DNA of 30,008 bases from a virus: positions 1-30,008 of IMG/VR virus record IMGVR_UViG_3300020204_004211. One strand, given 5' to 3'. Below, piece after piece: positions 7,576 through 14,981 of the stretch (position 1 is the first letter of the stretch; every line of letters starts with the position of its first letter). The position numbers and the translations under genes were made by a program. A model generated the notes under the pieces. It was given only the letters and a program-made list of their open reading frames with translations, did no database searches and had not been told where the DNA came from.

Positions 7576-7649
7576 TTTTATCCCTCTAGGTAGTCATATC
7601 TTATAGTAATGAGCAAACTGAAATATATTGCTATGACACAAAGAGAAAA

Positions 7650-7677
7650 GCCCCAGCAGATTCATTTCTGCTGGGGC
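7650..7677 (-). terminator. Rho-independent terminator downstream of endolysin
   Basis: Perfect 11-bp stem (GCCCCAGCAGA / TCTGCTGGGGC) with a 6-nt loop. On the minus strand it is followed by TTTTCTCTTT. It separates the endolysin unit from the PA14-protein gene. Confidence 0.9.
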
Positions 7678-7701
7678 TCAGCGCCGGCCTCCGTACTAGT
7701 T

Positions 7702-7710
7702 ATTATATCA
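7702..7710 (-). promoter_or_regulatory. Extended -10 promoter upstream of the terminator
   Basis: Minus-strand TGATATAAT, identical to the element before the tRNA. A start near 7695 would place the strong terminator hairpin (7677-7650) about 20 bases into the transcript. It therefore either makes a roughly 50-nt RNA or drives the PA14 gene through a terminator. No -35 is seen at normal spacing. Confidence 0.5.
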
Positions 7711-7759
7711 CATGATGTTACTCACGAGTGTCTACTAGTGTCAATAAGTTCTTCCTGGT

Positions 7760-8542
7760 TTAGTCTAGATCAAGAATAGCAAATACTTTTGCACCAGCAA
7801 TAGTATCATTATTCAAACCATTAACTCCTTTGAGCTTACGTACAGCTTCTCCAGTTGCTGCATCGTAAGTACCAGTTGCTTCACCTGCATAGAAGCCAGC
7901 CTTTTTCAAAGCCGCTTGAAGTCTTTTGACATCTTCCCCAGTAGAACCAACATTAAGCTTATCTCTCATTGGAACTTCTGCAACTTCTCCTGCAGCTGGT
8001 GCACCACCCGCAAAAGCTTGTGGCTGTTTATCACCTAGGCAATACTGCCAGTGCCATGCCTCATACTCTGGGTTGGGCTTGCCATCTGCTTTAGTGGGAG
8101 CTCCCTGCAAATAGAAACCATATCTAGGAGCGTTCTCACACATCCACTTATATCTCTTTGTATCCTGCATATTGAGATCTATTGCAAGACCAAGACCATG
8201 ATTTGACGTGCCGGGAGTGCCAGAAGGACTCATGCCTTCCTTAAGATACCATGTCTTACCCTGGTAGGTACGAGTAATTTCTGGACTACGCTTAGTCTTT
8301 TTGTCATCATAGCGAGACATAAACATTGAAAGCTGTGCCTCAAATGGACGATAGTCGCCAATATTCTGAAGCTTATGACCAGCCTTTACTGCTTCGTCAT
8401 ATAGTGCATTAAAAGCGTTTGCTGCTTTAACCCACATCTGACCACCACATTTTACTTTAGCTAATTGATTAGGTTTTAGCTTGCCATTCTCTACATTTTG
8501 TAGTTCTTTTGGTATAACCATTTTTTGTACTGGGTGTTCCAT
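7760..8542 (-). CDS. Endolysin: M15-type peptidase plus peptidoglycan-binding domain
   Basis: 260 residues. Residues about 30-170 are a VanY/M15-family D-Ala-D-Ala-type metallopeptidase. The zinc site is SNHGLGLAIDL (His115, Asp122) with the final His in AWHWQY (about 164), and the substrate-side DYRPFEAQ segment precedes them. Residues about 195-258 form a peptidoglycan-binding domain of the PG_binding_1 type (LNVGSTGEDVKRLQAALKKAGFYAG). No signal peptide is visible, so it should reach the wall through the holin. A strong terminator follows. The order on the transcript is endolysin, PA14 protein, holin, fibres. Confidence 0.9.
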   Translation of the reverse strand: MEHPVQKMVIPKELQNVENGKLKPNQLAKVKCGGQMWVKAANAFNALYDEAVKAGHKLQNIGDYRPFEAQLSMFMSRYDDKKTKRSPEITRTYQGKTWYLKEGMSPSGTPGTSNHGLGLAIDLNMQDTKRYKWMCENAPRYGFYLQGAPTKADGKPNPEYEAWHWQYCLGDKQPQAFAGGAPAAGEVAEVPMRDKLNVGSTGEDVKRLQAALKKAGFYAGEATGTYDAATGEAVRKLKGVNGLNNDTIAGAKVFAILDLD

Positions 8543-9334
8543 TTATTCTCCTTGGAAACTGGGTAACTTGACATCTATAGTAATCAAATTATGAATATTT
8601 TTTAAGACAGTTTCAGGATATGTGTGATCTATTTCTTGATATTTTAGCGGAAATCTATCAAATGGGTCAATTCCATATTTAATTCTATTCATTATTGATT
8701 CATAAGATTTAAACTCTTCTTTATCATATTCTGTATGAGCAAAAGATTCTATTTTATTTTTAATATTATCTTCTTCCCCAAAGAATGAAAAATGCCATCC
8801 CCCATTAGGGATCAATGGCAGCTGCATCGACCTTAATTCTTGAGGAGTCTTGGATAAGATGTGTTGTTTTTTGCAAACCACAGGTCTTGCTCCCTGATTA
8901 CAGTGTTGAGGTACTTGCCAATGATAATTCCAAAAGTATTGATTTACATCTAATCTCACTGGAATATAATCTATTTTAAGGCTAGATACTGTTTTAGTAT
9001 TCCATATTTCATCCACATCTGAAATGATGATTAGGTCATTATCATATATATCTAGGTTATTTAACGCACCAAGTATAGAATTTCTTTGCAAGTATTCCCT
9101 ATCCCACGAAGAAAGGTTTTCTTGATCAAGAAAAACTCTATGTATAATAATTTTTTCATACCATTTAGATATATCTTCTAAAATATTGTCTAGATAAAAT
9201 GGTTTATTTTTTCCCGTAAAAGTTTGAGACGCCTCTACGATTACAAAATAATCTACATGATCACCAAGTTCTTCAAGCCTTAGCTTGAGAATTTCATATT
9301 CATTGAAATATGTAAAACAATCAAATATTTTCAT
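8543..9334 (-). CDS. Glycosyltransferase family 17-like protein
   Basis: The preferred start is the second ATG (9334), because the family begins MKIFDCFTYFNE as here; an ATG at 9352 would add six residues. About 263 residues. The motifs FNEYEILKLRLEEL, VDYFVIVEASQTFTGK and the acidic metal-site-like DNDLIIISDVDEIW match GT17 (beta-1,4-N-acetylglucosaminyltransferase-like) proteins, which often occur in phages and bacteria with unknown acceptors. It abuts the endolysin start. In this cassette it probably adds a sugar to a phage or host glycan. The start overlaps the upstream gene's end by 14 bases. Confidence 0.85.
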   Translation of the reverse strand: MKIFDCFTYFNEYEILKLRLEELGDHVDYFVIVEASQTFTGKNKPFYLDNILEDISKWYEKIIIHRVFLDQENLSSWDREYLQRNSILGALNNLDIYDNDLIIISDVDEIWNTKTVSSLKIDYIPVRLDVNQYFWNYHWQVPQHCNQGARPVVCKKQHILSKTPQELRSMQLPLIPNGGWHFSFFGEEDNIKNKIESFAHTEYDKEEFKSYESIMNRIKYGIDPFDRFPLKYQEIDHTYPETVLKNIHNLITIDVKLPSFQGE

Positions 9335-9788
9335 ATATAAAAACTTCTTCATTAGAAAACATAGAATATTTTTTTGCCTCTCTTGTTAAAGATTCATTTA
9401 AGTCAAGATAGGAATTAATACAAGAAGCCCATTTACCAGGATTAACAATAAACGTATGTCCGCCAGACCTAAGTATACCCCTGATCTGTTCTCCTATAAA
9501 TTTATAATTATTATTAGATAATTCTGGATTATAGTCTACAGATATAAATAGATCAGCATAATTATACCCCATGTATGGAGCGTTCAATCCTATTTCCCAG
9601 TAAGCTATTCCATCAATATGCTGCTGACTGTTTCTTTCAGTGTGCAATATAAAGCTACCCATAGAGTGTTCACTGTTTGCCATAATGCTTCTTAGTTCAG
9701 AAGATTTATATAAATCTCCATATATAACTATATTAGATCTATTTATAAATAAGTCTCTAATTATGTGACAAAGAAAATTGTTATTCAT
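9321..9788 (-). CDS. Hypothetical protein in the glycan cassette, possibly methyltransferase-like
   Basis: The start is taken at ATG 9788, two bases after the stop of the preceding gene; an in-frame ATG at 9809 lies inside that gene. About 155 residues. The segment YADLFISVDYNPELSNNNYKFIGEQIRGILRSGGHTFIVNPG resembles the last strands of a class I SAM methyltransferase (acidic strand end, then 'LxxGG'). A SAM-binding glycine loop is not clear, so this may be a degenerate or unrelated fold. It sits between a clear methyltransferase and GT17. Confidence 0.7.
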   Translation of the reverse strand: MNNNFLCHIIRDLFINRSNIVIYGDLYKSSELRSIMANSEHSMGSFILHTERNSQQHIDGIAYWEIGLNAPYMGYNYADLFISVDYNPELSNNNYKFIGEQIRGILRSGGHTFIVNPGKWASCINSYLDLNESLTREAKKYSMFSNEEVFIYENI

Positions 9789-9789
9789 A

Positions 9790-10326
9790 CTACAATGGCT
9801 TTTTGGCATCTACTTTCAGCCAACCCCATTCATCTCCTCTTTGAATATCAATAATCTCAAAACCCATATTTTTAAAATCATCTTCCAACATTCTATGAGT
9901 TAGGCCTACAAAATGAAAATCAAAAGGATTAAGCTGTTCAGCAAAAAAAATCTGCTGCATTCTTCTGTCTCCCTCTAAAGAGTCCCAACTAAGTATTTGC
10001 TGACAAGCAAGCAAAAAATCTGGTACTTCAATCCTAATCATTCCACCTGGCTTAACTATTCTGCACCATTCAGCAAGAACGCTTTGATATTCTTTCCATG
10101 GAAAGTGTTCCAGACATTCTGAATTGTAAACTATATCAGCATACCCATCTGGAAGATTTATTTTTCTAGCATCACAAACAACATCTACTGGAACATATCT
10201 TCTATTTACGTGATCATACAAAGGAGTTGGATCTATATCTATATGAGTCCAATCAGGTCCAAGGTATGTTCTTGTACCTATTACAACTTTAGTTCCCTCA
10301 CCTTGGGGAATTGTTTCTAATCTCAT
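9790..10326 (-). CDS. SAM-dependent methyltransferase (type 11-like)
   Basis: 178 residues, a short class I methyltransferase. WTHIDIDPTPLYDHV gives the acidic SAM-ribose site, DVVCDARKINLPDGYADIVYNSECLEHF is the type-11 'D-x-P...D-x-x-x-x...LEH' segment, and WCRIVKPGGMIRIEVPDF is the conserved post-motif. The usual N-terminal GxGxG loop is reduced to KVVIGTRTYLG. Proteins of this form are often found in polysaccharide clusters. The start overlaps nothing, and a 5-base gap separates it from the epimerase gene. The probable role is O- or N-methylation of a sugar. Confidence 0.85.
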   Translation of the reverse strand: MRLETIPQGEGTKVVIGTRTYLGPDWTHIDIDPTPLYDHVNRRYVPVDVVCDARKINLPDGYADIVYNSECLEHFPWKEYQSVLAEWCRIVKPGGMIRIEVPDFLLACQQILSWDSLEGDRRMQQIFFAEQLNPFDFHFVGLTHRMLEDDFKNMGFEIIDIQRGDEWGWLKVDAKKPL

Positions 10327-10331
10327 TTTTC

Positions 10332-10883
10332 CTAAGTTCTTAGTGGCCAGAATGGCATCTTGAGTAGTTCGATATCTTTTAGATATGGATTTGTATTATC
10401 TCTTGTAGATAAAATTGGATTTTGAACAGACCAATCAGCGTTTATTTTTGGATCATCCCACGCAACTCCCAATTCATCTGCTTGATTATAATAGTTGTCT
10501 ACTAGATAAGTCAATATCATGTCAGTAGTAGCAGAAAAACCATGGGCAACTCCTGGTGGAATATATAACCCAAGATTATTATCTCCAGTTAAATCTATAG
10601 AATAGATCTCCCCTTCTGTTGGAGAACCTATTCTTAAATCGTAAAGAATAGCTCTTGCTTCTCCGTATGGAACATACCAGTAATCTGATTGATGCAGATG
10701 ATAGTGAAAACCTGCTAGTGCACCAGCTGATTTAGAAGACCTATTTGTTTGAATGACTTCTCTGGCTCCTGGTATCCAATCTCTTCTATAAGACTCAGTA
10801 AAGAATCCCCTATCATCGCCAAATTTTTGCGGCTCCACTAAATATGCATTTGCTATGCAGAGTTCTTGTACTTTTGCGCCCAT
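10332..10883 (-). CDS. rfbC: dTDP-4-dehydrorhamnose 3,5-epimerase-like (RmlC)
   Basis: 183 residues, the usual RmlC length. FGDDRGFFTESYRRD, the cupin core GFHYHLHQSDYWYV (catalytic-type His), ARAILYDLRIGSPTEGE, and GLYIPPGVAHGFSA are characteristic of the family. It should epimerise a dTDP-4-keto-6-deoxyhexose. RmlA and RmlB are absent from the window, so host-supplied dTDP-4-keto-6-deoxyglucose is likely the substrate. The RmlD-like gene at 12474-13349 belongs to the same cassette. ATG 10883 overlaps the GT2 gene end by one base. Confidence 0.88.
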   Translation of the reverse strand: MGAKVQELCIANAYLVEPQKFGDDRGFFTESYRRDWIPGAREVIQTNRSSKSAGALAGFHYHLHQSDYWYVPYGEARAILYDLRIGSPTEGEIYSIDLTGDNNLGLYIPPGVAHGFSATTDMILTYLVDNYYNQADELGVAWDDPKINADWSVQNPILSTRDNTNPYLKDIELLKMPFWPLRT

Positions 10884-11743
10884 TAAATTACTCTTCCTCT
10901 ATAAAGATGTTGCCATCTTGGAACTTTTATTAAATCAACTTCTCTTCCTAATCCAGCTATAAATAGAGTCTCTGGATTATCATTTAATCCCTGAAGTTCT
11001 GGTTGAAGTTGGTACCATTCTTCCATATATATGGCAGTCCAATCTTCAAATCGTGTTACATTAGGGCTGTGGTAAGTTACATGTGGACCTACATAGTATC
11101 TATTCCATTTGTTAACCCAATTGACAACACCTTGATTAATTCTTTCTTGAGATGCAGGATCCCTAGTGCTGCTGGCATCATGGTGAACTAAAACAGATGA
11201 GTCAGCAACTATTCTCCAACCACCAAGTCTAATTCTTGTTTGATAATCGACCTCTTCTTGGTGACCTATCTCTGTATCAAAACCACCAATTTCTTTATAT
11301 CTTTGCCTATTTAGCATCCAGCAGAATCCAACTCCCCAAAGTATTTCTGTATATCTTGGTCTTTGAATTGGATATGCTCCGCCATTTGGAAATGCCATAG
11401 CAACTTCGTGATTAGATTCCAAATAAGATGCTAACTTTAGGTCCCAACCTGGAGTATGTATATATGCATCGTTGTCTATGTAGGCAACGTTGTTAGTTTC
11501 TGCCCATTCCAATATTGTATTAACAGCTCCTGGATATCTAAGATTCTCCTCTAAAAATAAAGGAATAATTCTATTGTCTTCTGCTGCGTGTTTTTCTATA
11601 ACTGGTCTAACTTCTGAATCTGGAGAATTATTATCAACAACTAAAAGTCTCCAGTCCGATTGTGAATTCTGCCTAATTAATCTTATACATTGATCTAACT
11701 TATGCGGGTTATTATAACTCGCAATACCCATATCTATTCTCAT
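10883..11743 (-). CDS. Glycosyltransferase family 2-like protein
   Basis: 286 residues. The GT-A fold N-terminus is MGIASYNNPHKLDQCIRLI and WRLLVVDNNSPDSEV. The DxD-type metal site is VAYIDNDAYI (about residues 86-95), and the acceptor-side region is WMLNRQRYKEIGGFD...HQEEVDYQTRIRLGGW, with ED-type acidic residues (Glu-Glu-Val-Asp). This fits an inverting GT2 such as a rhamnosyl- or glycosyl-transferase. The C-terminal about 80 residues are unassigned. ATGA-type overlap (4 bases) with the preceding methyltransferase gene suggests coupling. Confidence 0.88.
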   Translation of the reverse strand: MRIDMGIASYNNPHKLDQCIRLIRQNSQSDWRLLVVDNNSPDSEVRPVIEKHAAEDNRIIPLFLEENLRYPGAVNTILEWAETNNVAYIDNDAYIHTPGWDLKLASYLESNHEVAMAFPNGGAYPIQRPRYTEILWGVGFCWMLNRQRYKEIGGFDTEIGHQEEVDYQTRIRLGGWRIVADSSVLVHHDASSTRDPASQERINQGVVNWVNKWNRYYVGPHVTYHSPNVTRFEDWTAIYMEEWYQLQPELQGLNDNPETLFIAGLGREVDLIKVPRWQHLYRGRVI

Positions 11744-12477
11744 GGCTTAATCCACCATTGACCATTATCATGAAGAACAAAACCTATCTTCTGCATAGTG
11801 GGGATCCATTCTGTCTCATACTTATTATTTATTGAAAGATGCATTGGTATAGAATCACCATGCTCTGCATCACCAATACCAAAAGCATTTTGTGCTATAA
11901 ACGCACCATTCTTTTTTAAACATTTAAAAACAGCAACACACCATTCTTCAACATTGATAACATGCTCTAAGAAATCAAGTGCTACCACTGCATCAAACTG
12001 ATTGGTACCTAACTTGGGCATGAAATTGTCTGTAAATAGAGTCGATATTTTTAACTCAGGATTTTTAGAGAATCTAAACTGTGCAAAACTTGCCGTTTTA
12101 CTATTTTCTAGATCGTGGTATGTAACATTAATTTGTTTTTTAGCCATAGCTAAACTAAGGGTTCCAATTCCATCTCCTATGTTTAGGACATTTTTTCTAT
12201 CAGTATGAAATAATCCTAAAGATATTCCTTCGCACATTCCAGAATAATTAAAGCCATTGTCTAAATGGTAAGTAGATAGCTCCCAAATATATGCGGTGGT
12301 ATTCCTATACCAATTAAGTAGTGAATCTGGATTATTAGTATCTGTATTGTTTGATTTAAAATCTTCTGCAACCATGGCATGGTTTGCGTGAAAGCCTAAA
12401 GATAATCTATTTCTAGCTTCGCTCTCTTGAATACCTAAAAATTCTGCTATGTGTGCTGACTGTATATCTAAATTCAT
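11740..12477 (-). CDS. SAM-dependent methyltransferase
   Basis: 245 residues. After an N-terminal helical region, the SAM loop is VLNIGDGIGTLSLAMA, followed by VTYHDLEN (acidic end of strand 2), FDAVVALDFLEHV (motif with LEH) and CLKKNGAFIAQNAFG. This is a complete class I methyltransferase with a 95-residue N-terminal extension. The neighbours are the RmlD-like and GT2 genes, so a sugar or glycolipid acceptor is likely. It overlaps both neighbours by 4 bases. Confidence 0.85.
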   Translation of the reverse strand: MNLDIQSAHIAEFLGIQESEARNRLSLGFHANHAMVAEDFKSNNTDTNNPDSLLNWYRNTTAYIWELSTYHLDNGFNYSGMCEGISLGLFHTDRKNVLNIGDGIGTLSLAMAKKQINVTYHDLENSKTASFAQFRFSKNPELKISTLFTDNFMPKLGTNQFDAVVALDFLEHVINVEEWCVAVFKCLKKNGAFIAQNAFGIGDAEHGDSIPMHLSINNKYETEWIPTMQKIGFVLHDNGQWWIKP

Positions 12478-13349
12478 TTTTTAGCTTTCTTCCATTCTAA
12501 GTAAGATCTTTTTAATCCGTCTGCGTATTCTGTTTTATAAATAGATTGTCCACTTTCCCATGATGTATCAGCTGGTCTTTTTATATGATTTGGAAAATCT
12601 AGATAAGAAGCTGGTTCCACTATTATATCCTCTTCTATAAATGATTGGATATCTTTAGCTATTGAAAATCTAGAGCAAGTAATGGGATTTCCTAGGTGAA
12701 ATATTTTATCATTATACTCACTAAAGTTTTCTACTATATCCCAAAGAACGTCTGCTACATCAAAGGCAAAGACTGGGGAGAAATATCTATCGTCTACCTG
12801 TTTTTGATTAGTTGTCTCAAAAATCATTTCTAGTGGATTTTTTCTTCCAACATTTTGAAATGGTCTAGTGCCCAAAACAAATGTCGACCTAACAACTTTG
12901 GCATTTTTATATTGCAGTACAAGTGTTTCAGCTAAAGCTTTTTGTCTCCCATAAAATGTAATTGGGTCTGGCAAAGAGCATGGATTGTATGGAGGATTAT
13001 CTCCACTAAAAATTCCTTGCGTACTTACCTGAACTACATCCGCTTTATTGTTAGCAGCCCACTTACAAATGTTCACTGGTAGAGTTACATTTGAATCATA
13101 ATATTTATTAGGATCTAATTCAACTTTGTCTACGGTATTTTCTCCAGCCAAATTAACAATAACATTTGGGTTGAATCTATCTAAGAAGTGATTAACATTT
13201 TGCCTATTAATATCAAAGTCAATCCAAACTTCAAAGGACTCTCTTGATCTTCTAGTATAAATTGCATCTAGATTGTTAGGTTGATTGATGATCATATGCT
13301 GACCAATAATTCCACCAGCACCAAATACTACGACTTTTTTATTGTGCAC
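12474..13349 (-). CDS. rfbD: dTDP-4-dehydrorhamnose reductase-like SDR (RmlD)
   Basis: 291 residues. The N-terminal NAD(P) loop is VVVFGAGGIIGQH, NPNVIVNLAGEN gives the 'LAGE' region, and STQGIFSGDNPPYNP plus TFYGRQKALAE provide the catalytic Tyr-x3-Lys of extended SDRs. The layout fits RmlD/sugar epimerase-reductases. With the RmlC-like gene it could make a dTDP-6-deoxy sugar from a host intermediate. It overlaps the membrane protein gene by 11 bases. Confidence 0.82.
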   Translation of the reverse strand: MHNKKVVVFGAGGIIGQHMIINQPNNLDAIYTRRSRESFEVWIDFDINRQNVNHFLDRFNPNVIVNLAGENTVDKVELDPNKYYDSNVTLPVNICKWAANNKADVVQVSTQGIFSGDNPPYNPCSLPDPITFYGRQKALAETLVLQYKNAKVVRSTFVLGTRPFQNVGRKNPLEMIFETTNQKQVDDRYFSPVFAFDVADVLWDIVENFSEYNDKIFHLGNPITCSRFSIAKDIQSFIEEDIIVEPASYLDFPNHIKRPADTSWESGQSIYKTEYADGLKRSYLEWKKAKK

Positions 13350-13575
13350 TGTCTTTTCGCCATTTCCACATATTTATGCAGTTTACACACTGCCATAGAA
13401 ACCACAATGCTAAAAATCCTGGCTTATTAAATATAAGAGAATAGACAAACCAAGGAATAGAATGTAGTGAAACTATTAAATGACCATACCATTTTTTGTT
13501 TCCAATAAAATACATCCCACTAGCACCAATTAGTCCCATAAAAAATAGAAGCCATGTCCAAACAGTTTCGCTCAC
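13339..13575 (-). CDS. Small three-helix membrane protein
   Basis: 78 residues with three predicted transmembrane segments: about 5-24 (TWLLFFMGLIGASGMYFIG), 28-48 (GHLIVSLHSIPWFVYSLIF) and 51-69 (PGFLALWFLWQCVNCINMW), ending in a basic tail. The role is unknown. Its size and position also allow a second holin or an immunity-type membrane protein, but there is no direct evidence. It overlaps the AdoMet-decarboxylase-like gene by 4 bases. Confidence 0.75.
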   Translation of the reverse strand: MSETVWTWLLFFMGLIGASGMYFIGNKKWYGHLIVSLHSIPWFVYSLIFNKPGFLALWFLWQCVNCINMWKWRKDSAQ

Positions 13576-13973
13576 AAAGAAGTGCCTTTTTCAATAAGTT
13601 CAAATCCATTTTCTCTATCATAGAATAGATAATCATACGAATAGAAGTTAAAAAACTTATCTAAATCTTCTATAACCTTTTTAGAATCAAGTGCACCACA
13701 AGTATAAACATCAAACTGTAAAAGTGCTGGATATTGTTCATCCCAAACATGAAACGCTATATGTGATGTTTCTATCATCACTACTGCAGTTGAACCTCTA
13801 TTGCCAATTTGATTTACATATGAAGAGAATGGACCTTGTAGTATCTTCATATTCAATGAGTCTACGAACTGTTCCAACCAGTCAATAACTTGCATGGGAG
13901 ATTTTGGTGCATTGTTAATTTTTGCTCTTAACATCAAGTGCTTATGAAAAGGCTTTTTTATATCGTACGTCAT
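13572..13973 (-). CDS. speD: S-adenosylmethionine decarboxylase-like protein (SpeD family)
   Basis: 133 residues, the length of bacterial class 1b SpeD. GNRGSTAVVMIETSHIAFHV holds the self-cleavage serine (Ser70) and the downstream His75; FDVYTCG provides the conserved Cys92. The family makes pyruvoyl enzymes that decarboxylate AdoMet for spermidine synthesis. At the residue before the pyruvoyl serine the usual Glu is Thr (ETSH instead of SESH), so processing or substrate may differ. Some SpeD relatives are known to have switched to amino-acid decarboxylation. The gene has its own extended -10 promoter and a leader hairpin covering the ribosome-binding site. Confidence 0.85.
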   Translation of the reverse strand: MTYDIKKPFHKHLMLRAKINNAPKSPMQVIDWLEQFVDSLNMKILQGPFSSYVNQIGNRGSTAVVMIETSHIAFHVWDEQYPALLQFDVYTCGALDSKKVIEDLDKFFNFYSYDYLFYDRENGFELIEKGTSL

Positions 13974-13979
13974 CTGGTT

Positions 13980-13996
13980 CCTTCTGTAATAGAAGG
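13980..13996 (-). promoter_or_regulatory. Leader hairpin sequestering the ribosome-binding site of the SpeD-like gene
   Basis: CCTTCT and AGAAGG pair perfectly around a 5-nt loop. The AGAAGG arm is the ribosome-binding site, 7 bases before ATG 13973. With the promoter at 14000-14008, the transcript would begin almost exactly at this hairpin. Confidence 0.5.
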
Positions 13997-13999
13997 AAT

Positions 14000-14008
14000 A
14001 TTATAGCA
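14000..14008 (-). promoter_or_regulatory. Extended -10 promoter for the SpeD-like / glycan operon
   Basis: Minus-strand TGCTATAAT (TG-n-TATAAT) in the 114-base gap before the gene at 13973. No strong -35. It could drive the SpeD-like gene, membrane protein, glycan cassette and endolysin down to the terminator at 7650-7677. Confidence 0.6.
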
Positions 14009-14024
14009 TACGCAGTCGCAGAAT

Positions 14025-14046
14025 TATCTCTTTATTAAGAGAGATA
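14025..14046 (-). repeat. Inverted repeat between operons
   Basis: TATCTCT / AGAGATA arms (7 bp, extendable by a wobble and one pair) around a short loop. It lies between the end of the small-protein cluster and the promoter at 14000-14008. There is no T-tract, so it could be an operator or a weak terminator. Confidence 0.4.
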
Positions 14047-14087
14047 TATACATCACTGTAATAAGTAAAATGAATGCTATCAACATA

Positions 14088-14309
14088 TTAATCAAAGCTC
14101 ATTACTTTATTAATTAAAAAAAAGAGACGCATCAAGTCATTGTTATATATACTATAAACATGACTTGTACCGTCTTTTGACGTTATCGTAAGAGTATGTG
14201 CCATCACAAGCTCTCCCTCAGTATTTATCATCGAGGTTTCTTTTGTTAAATGAATCTGATTTATCATTGGCATAAAGCCACTAAAAGATTCTTCTGTTTC
14301 TTCAAACAT
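14088..14309 (-). CDS. Hypothetical 73-residue protein
   Basis: 73 residues, no family recognised. The sequence alternates beta-like strands (ELVMAHTLTITSKDGTSHVYSIYNN) and ends in an apolar helix (LMRLFFLINKVM). ATG overlaps the stop of the preceding gene (TAATG), so translation is probably coupled. It is the last gene of the small basic-protein cluster. Confidence 0.65.
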   Translation of the reverse strand: MFEETEESFSGFMPMINQIHLTKETSMINTEGELVMAHTLTITSKDGTSHVYSIYNNDLMRLFFLINKVMSFD

Positions 14310-14587
14310 TATTTTTTCTTTTTACTAAAAGTTGCCACATTCTTTGGAGCTTGACCCTTGACTCCTTTTGTCGGGGTTCCAGATCTTCTTTTTCTTTGAA
14401 CTGCGCTTTTTCTTTGCGATGCTGACATAGACTTAGCTTTTGCTGCAGGAACACATTTCGCATAGCCTGACCCTCCAGCTCCAGAGGTACCGCATGGTTG
14501 GAACTTGCCCTTTTTCTTAGGCGCTCCAATGTTAACCCATTTTTGGTTAAACCATTTAGTAAGTCCGACACCCTTTGGGCCAGGCAT
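14309..14587 (-). CDS. Small basic phage protein (KWVNIGAPKKKGKFQPCG type)
   Basis: The start is taken at ATG 14587 (MPGPKGVG...); an ATG at 14635 would overlap the preceding gene. 92 residues, strongly basic. The segment KWVNIGAPKKKGKFQPCG, then YAKCVPAAKA and SQRKSAVQRKRR, is a widespread small protein type in phages and some large eukaryotic DNA viruses; the function is unknown to me. Two cysteines (PCG, KCV) may bind metal or form a disulphide. The lysine-rich tail suits DNA or virion packaging (inference). Confidence 0.75.
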   Translation of the reverse strand: MPGPKGVGLTKWFNQKWVNIGAPKKKGKFQPCGTSGAGGSGYAKCVPAAKAKSMSASQRKSAVQRKRRSGTPTKGVKGQAPKNVATFSKKKK

Positions 14588-14591
14588 TACT

Positions 14592-14768
14592 TTACTTCTT
14601 CTTAGATTTCTTAGTAGATGTAGTTCTCCATCCACCGCCCATTGACTTATACTTCTTTACTGCCCAAGCATTAGCGTAGGCTGAAGGATATACGTCAAAT
14701 TTAGCTCTTGCCTGGGACTTTGCTGAAGACCAAAGTGCTGGCTTAGTTGGCTTGTTTACTTTTGCCAT
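14592..14768 (-). CDS. Small basic phage protein (YPSAYANAW type)
   Basis: The start is taken at ATG 14768 (MAKVNKPTKPALW), giving 58 residues; longer in-frame readings cross the neighbouring gene. KPALWSSAKSQARAKFDVYP followed by SAYANAWAVKKYKSMGGGW is a recurrent phage and giant-virus motif of unknown function. It has a lysine-rich C-terminus. Adjacent members of this cluster share size, charge and gene order. Confidence 0.8.
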   Translation of the reverse strand: MAKVNKPTKPALWSSAKSQARAKFDVYPSAYANAWAVKKYKSMGGGWRTTSTKKSKKK

Positions 14769-14769
14769 T

Positions 14770-14979
14770 TTACTTCTTCTTTCTTTTAGCTGAAATTTTC
14801 CTAAGAGTCTTAGCCAAGTTGGCTTGACGAACAGTAGTTGGACTATACCTGCTAGGGTTCTTGGTAACAGCAGATGCCATTCCAGCAACTGATTTACCAG
14901 CTTTCTTAGCTTTAGCAGTGAATGCGCCTGGTCGCTTAATTGCTCCCTGGATCCACTTCTTATCCTTCTTGGCTGCCAA
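14770..14979 (-). CDS. Small basic phage protein (KKWIQGAIKRPGAF type), TTG start
   Basis: 69 residues. The only start that keeps the family N-terminus (KKWIQGAIKRPGAFTAKAKK) is TTG at 14979; a GAAGGG sequence lies about 10 bases upstream in the end of the previous gene. Highly basic, likely helical, predicted nucleic-acid-binding or virion-associated. 'KWIQxAIKxPGA' proteins are frequent in large phages; the function is not known to me. Confidence 0.75.
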   Translation of the reverse strand: MAAKKDKKWIQGAIKRPGAFTAKAKKAGKSVAGMASAVTKNPSRYSPTTVRQANLAKTLRKISAKRKKK

Positions 14980-14981
14980 TA

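Noticed and set aside
7739-7744. TTGACA on the minus strand as a -35 for the -10 at 7702-7707
   Set aside because: The spacing is about 31 bases, far too long.
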